A stretch of DNA of 64,000 bases, from NCBI RefSeq assembly GCF_020497125.1, contig NC_059072.1, positions 275,944,045 through 276,008,044 of the forward strand, read 5' to 3'. The position numbers and the translations under genes were made by a program. The stretch comes from Mauremys mutica. Its lineage: Eukaryota; Chordata; Testudines; Geoemydidae. Below, piece after piece: positions 60,235 through 64,000 of the stretch (position 1 is its first letter; every line of letters begins with the position of its first letter). The notes below the pieces were generated by a model. That model made no database searches. It had not been told where the DNA came from and saw nothing but the letters and a program-made list of their open reading frames with translations.

Positions 60235-60239
60235 ACAGC

Positions 60240-61287
60240 AATCCAAGTTTGTAATGTTTTTTGTTTCTTTTGTGGAAAATGTTATGAATGTGTTTAGGCA
60301 TTAGCTATGAAACCTCAACATTTTTTAGGTTCTTCAATACCAAGTGTGTTCTTATTAAACAAAACATAATTATAAGGATTTTCATTACATAGAGCATCTG
60401 TGTGTACCATTTCCAGCATGTATAAGGATTTTTCCTATAAATCATACACCCTGTACATTTTTACCGATTTTGACATCAACAGTGCAATCATTCCAAGACC
60501 TGTTGGCCACGTTATCATTGTGGTATCCACATTAACATTGAACCTATTACAGGTGTACATTCACAAACATGTAGTGTTTCACTAGAGCATGCATCACTAA
60601 AGAATGCAGTGTGCTTAAAACACAACTCATATCAAGATTGGAAGGTCCTTGAGGTGTAATCAGGAGCTCTGATTAGTCCCGTCTACACCAATCTCACATT
60701 GGGGGTTTGACACATGGCCATAAAGGGTTAAGCATCCTGCAGGATAAATGACCGAAATTCAATCATTAGGGAAATATCAGTACATAATTTTTGCGTCTTT
60801 ATGTGTTTTCATATATATTGCTAGAGATTAACAATGTAATCAAACAGTTCCTGTCTATGCTGTATTCTGTTAATTCAGAGATCAAAAGGACATCTTAACA
60901 TTTAAATGAACTGTAAATATAGTGATATCATTGCATTGATTTCTTTTTATCTATGTAGCAACTCACCTGCGGATGGTGGAAAACAGGCAATTGCCTTATG
61001 TTAATCCTTGTAGCTAATTACCAGTGATGCTTAGGAAATGAGTCTACCCAAAGTCTTGGTAATTGCCTATTGTTTGTCTATGGAGTTCGTGCTGTCAAGA
61101 GAAGGCTGTAAATATATAAAAGTGTCTTGGGTCCTGATACTTTTTATCTCAGATCTGCTTGTTGCTTTATGCAGGGGAAGCTTTAGTCATAAGACTGAGA
61201 TCTCTAGTCCAACGGATCACCCTGGATATAAACATTGGACTGAAGCTATGAACTAATTATAAGAATTCTTTGCAAATCCAAGGCTCA
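60240..61287. other. non-coding flank of the Gypsy element
   Basis: AT-rich, no gene or repeat recognised. Confidence 0.4.
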
Positions 61288-61370
61288 CCGACGTGGCAGG
61301 TAAACAAACTGGCCCAGCCCGCCAGGGTGCTTACCCTGGAGAGCCACGTGCCAGAGGTTGCCGACCCCTG
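61288..61370. mobile_element. hAT palindromic MITE A, right half only
   Basis: From GACGTGGCAGGTAAACAAAC to TTGCCGACCCCTG, corresponding to the right arm alone. The left terminus is missing. An upstream AGGCTCACC could be a scrap of the left arm. Confidence 0.85.
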
Positions 61371-61690
61371 GTGTAACATATTATGAAAATAGCATCCCAG
61401 CCTATGGGAAGTAGGGGACTGAGAGATGTAGCCCTTGGGAGGTGCTAGGATGATGAACACTGGTGAAGATGAGGAAGGTGATGGTAATGAGGAAGATAAT
61501 AGCTAACATTTCATGTTGTTCTTCAAGGGATGATGTGAGTATGGATGTTCAGATGTATTTTCTGTATTATTTCTATCTGTCCTATTGACTTAGAGTGTTT
61601 GTGAGTTTGCTAAATGTATTAATAAATTATTTGTAAATATAGAAGAATTCCTATACTGTGAGTGTTGCAACTGTGCACATCAGGGTTCCC
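61371..61690. other. non-coding, nothing recognised
   Basis: No supported feature. Confidence 0.4.
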
Positions 61691-62058
61691 AACTTAGTCT
61701 GGAGAAGAGAAGACTGAAAGGGGACATGATAACAGTATTCAAGTACATAAAAGGTTGTTACAAGGAGGAGGCAGAAAAATTGTTCTTCTTAACCTTTGAG
61801 GATAGGACAAGAAGCAATGGGCTTAAATTTCAGCAAGGGCAGTTTAGGTTGGACATTAGGAAAAACTTCCTAACTGTCAGAGTGGTTAAGCACTGGAATA
61901 CATTGCCTAGGGAGATTGTGGAATTTCCATCACTGGACATTTTTAAAAGCAGGTTGGAAAAACACCTGTCATGATGGCCTATACTTAGCCCTGCCTTGAG
62001 TGCAGGGGACTGGACTTGAAAACCTCTCGCGGTCCCTTCCAGTTCTATGATTCTATAA
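61691..62058 (+). mobile_element. CR1 LINE 3' end, 5'-truncated
   Basis: A frame at 61726-61974 encodes the CR1 ORF2 C-terminus (MITVFKYIKGCYKEE, RLDIRKNFLTVRVVKHWNTL, PSLDIFKSRLEKHLS). The 3' UTR ends CCAGTTCTATGATTCTATAA. It is the best-preserved CR1 tail in the window. Confidence 0.9.
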
Positions 62059-62280
62059 TAATTTGAATAATACTGGGCCTGATCTTGGGACAAGAATCTG
62101 TCAATCCTCAAAGGGATAACTGGGATTTCTTAAGTAATCAATATAATCAATATATAATCTATAGATCAGGCTATACCTACCTACCAGGGTATTCTAGGCT
62201 GAATTTCTTTTGTTGAAGCTGTTCCACTTTGCATAAAATACTTGAATAGTCATTATGCCAGAAGGAGGTCTTGAAAATGA

Positions 62281-62391
62281 CTCTATGGCCTGCTGGTTAG
62301 GCACCTACCTGGAGGGTGGACACCAACATTCAAGTCCCTGCTGCAGAGTGGGGATTTGAATCTGTCTCTCCCAGATGAGTACAGGCTATTG
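62281..62391. repeat. tRNA-like foldback SINE fragment
   Basis: The left half has a tRNA-type A box (TGGCCTGCTGG at 62286-62296) and a B-box-like CATTCAAGTCCCT near 62327-62339. The right half is an imperfect reversed copy (GGGGATTTGAATCTG). The palindrome with promoter-like boxes suggests a tRNA-derived SINE or a foldback made from one. It is not a functional tRNA gene. Confidence 0.5.
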
Positions 62392-62726
62392 CAGCGGTCG
62401 GCAACCTCTGGCACACGGCTCACCAGAGTAAGCACCCTGGTGAGCCGGGCCAGTTTGTTTATCTGCCGCGTCGGCAGGTTTGGTGGATTGCGGCTCCCAC
62501 TGTCCACGGTTCGCCGTCCCAGGCCAATGGGGGTGGTGGGAAGCCACGGCCAGCACATCCCTCAGCCCGTGGCACTTCCCGCCGCCCCCATTGGCCTGGG
62601 ACGGCGAACCGTGGCCAGTGGGAGCCGCGGTCCACCAAACCTGCAGAAGCGGCAGGTAAACAAAATCGCCCAGACTGCCAGGGTAAACACCCTGGCGAGC
62701 CGCATACCAGAGGTTGCCAACCCCTG
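62392..62726. mobile_element. hAT palindromic MITE A, full length
   Basis: A 335-bp copy, ends CAGCGGTCGGCAACCTCTGG and TTGCCAACCCCTG. The flanks GGCTATTG and CAGTATGG match poorly (4 of 8), so the target duplication has decayed or the flank was rearranged. Confidence 0.9.
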
Positions 62727-63063
62727 CAGTATGGTTAAACTACTCTTGTTCCTTAACATCCTTCAGAACTTTCAGACTCACAGAGCAGAGGGATAAGTCT
62801 GGATTTCGTTTTTAAGAACAAAACTCTGTTTACTAAAAGTAAGAGTCTGCCTTACATTAAAGGGAAATGTTGTTAAAAAAGATTGCCAAACATTGACTTC
62901 AATTTGATTTGCAAATGCTTCGCTTCTCTCAGGATTTGGGAGCCATGGGCTCAATGTTGCAGTGAAGTTGATGGGAATGTTGCGCTCACAACAAATGCGG
63001 GATGAAGTATAGTGTGCCTTGCTGGACTATTTTCCACATAAGTTATTTGTCTCTAGCTAATCT
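62727..63063. other. non-coding, nothing recognised
   Basis: No supported feature. Confidence 0.4.
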
Positions 63064-63222
63064 TAATTATATTTTTATAGCACAGCTTATATTGTATATT
63101 ATAGTAATGCTAACGTAACTAACTTTTCTATCCTGACTTCATGACACTGTTTTATTAATAAAATTTCAGGATGTGCAATAGTTTTATGATCATTTACAAA
63201 AACTGTAATAAGATTTTCCCAA
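63064..63222. repeat. 159-bp perfect direct repeat, copy 1
   Basis: Identical to 63841-63999 at every base; offset 777 bp. AT-rich, no LTR-type ends, no coding. Confidence 0.97.
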
Positions 63223-63840
63223 CGGCTCGTGCAATTTTAAAGTTAGCAAGACATACCAGAGTAAAACATGAATTCATACTTTTGGCTGAGTGATGGTCTT
63301 TTACTATTAAATATTGCATGACTAAAAAAAAGTGCACTTTCTTTATGACTGGAGCAACACACACAAAATGGCAGTTATATGTTTTGATAAAACAGAAAAC
63401 TTTTCAGTGTTTCCCTCTGTTTCCATGAAAAGGGCAAATTAACCTCTAAAATAAATTTAAATCATAAAATAGGGACTGCATTTTTATTAACATAAGTTAT
63501 GATGGAAATGTTTACTAGGTGCTAGAGAGACACTTGAGGATTATGGGCACCAATTTGATTTTGTCTTACTTTATGTACACTATAGTTCAAATGTCTTTCT
63601 ATTCTTGTAAGTGCTTTTTATTAAACACTTTCTTGCTAACTTTTTTTTAATTAAAAGAATACCAGTGGTTTGTAGCTGAGAATGATACAGTTGCAGTCAT
63701 TCCTTTTCTTCCACATGGCCCTCCTAGACATGGTACAACCTCTGTGAGGCCATTATCCTTTCCACTTCTACCTCCTCCCCCCCTTAAATGCTAGCCTGCC
63801 TACAGTGAAATATTTGTGCAGAAGGTCACTTCTGTTGTTA
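63223..63840. other. spacer between perfect direct repeats
   Basis: AT-rich non-coding DNA with nothing recognised. Confidence 0.5.
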
Positions 63841-63999
63841 TAATTATATTTTTATAGCACAGCTTATATTGTATATTATAGTAATGCTAACGTAACTAAC
63901 TTTTCTATCCTGACTTCATGACACTGTTTTATTAATAAAATTTCAGGATGTGCAATAGTTTTATGATCATTTACAAAAACTGTAATAAGATTTTCCCAA
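63841..63999. repeat. 159-bp perfect direct repeat, copy 2
   Basis: Second copy of 63064-63222. The next base (64000) already differs, so the match ends just inside the window. Confidence 0.97.
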
Positions 64000-64000
64000 G

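Noticed and set aside
62281..62340. possible tRNA gene
   Set aside because: A and B box-like motifs are present, but no cloverleaf is evident and the sequence is part of a repeat palindrome.

Overview
The window looks like intergenic or intronic DNA from a reptile, most likely a turtle. That inference rests on its repeats: many CR1 LINE fragments with ATTCTATGAT-type 3' tails, many copies of a GC-rich palindromic hAT MITE, Harbinger and Gypsy elements, and old CORE-SINE (MIR) relics. I recognise no host protein-coding exon, rRNA, functional tRNA, CRISPR array or bacterial-style operon. Almost every long open frame lies inside a mobile element or is chance.

Layout. 1-2.3 kb: a likely solo LTR (1092-1787, minus strand). 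2.3-3.0 kb: a degraded CR1 whose end joins half of a hAT MITE, which runs directly into a 5'-truncated autonomous PIF/Harbinger transposon (about 3178-6727) carrying a broken DDE transposase and a convergent broken Myb/SANT gene. 6.7-9.4 kb: CR1 pieces and a MITE. 9.4-21.2 kb: mostly undistinguished AT-rich DNA with two MITEs, a possible old LTR, a long inverted repeat (13397-13709) and a G-rich minisatellite. 21.2-22.9 kb: a minus-strand CR1 split by a MITE. 23.3-28.7 kb: a dispersed repeat with a hammerhead-like motif, a foldback element, and a cluster of three hAT MITE families. 28.7-53.3 kb: sparse DNA with further MITEs, LTR relics, a clean solo LTR (44340-44772), MIR-like SINEs and a Harbinger-like non-autonomous element. 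53.3-60.2 kb: a nearly complete young Gypsy-type LTR retrotransposon. 60.2-64 kb: a CR1 tail, half and full MITEs, a tRNA-like foldback, and a perfect 159-bp direct repeat that reaches the window edge.

The most notable element is the Gypsy-type retrotransposon at 53337-60234. Its two LTRs differ at 3 sites over 815 bp. Its domain order is gag (with a SCAN-like capsid region), protease, integrase, reverse transcriptase, RNase H: integrase precedes reverse transcriptase, as in Gmr1-like Ty3/Gypsy elements. It has two frameshifts, one nonsense codon and a changed protease motif, so this copy is not autonomous.

The second theme is hAT activity. Thirteen full, deleted or half copies of one approximately 335-bp palindromic MITE are present, and eleven have both ends. 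Six of these have perfect 8-bp target duplications and two more match at 7 of 8. Two further hAT MITE families also carry perfect 8-bp duplications. Several copies sit inside older repeats, which gives a local order of insertion.
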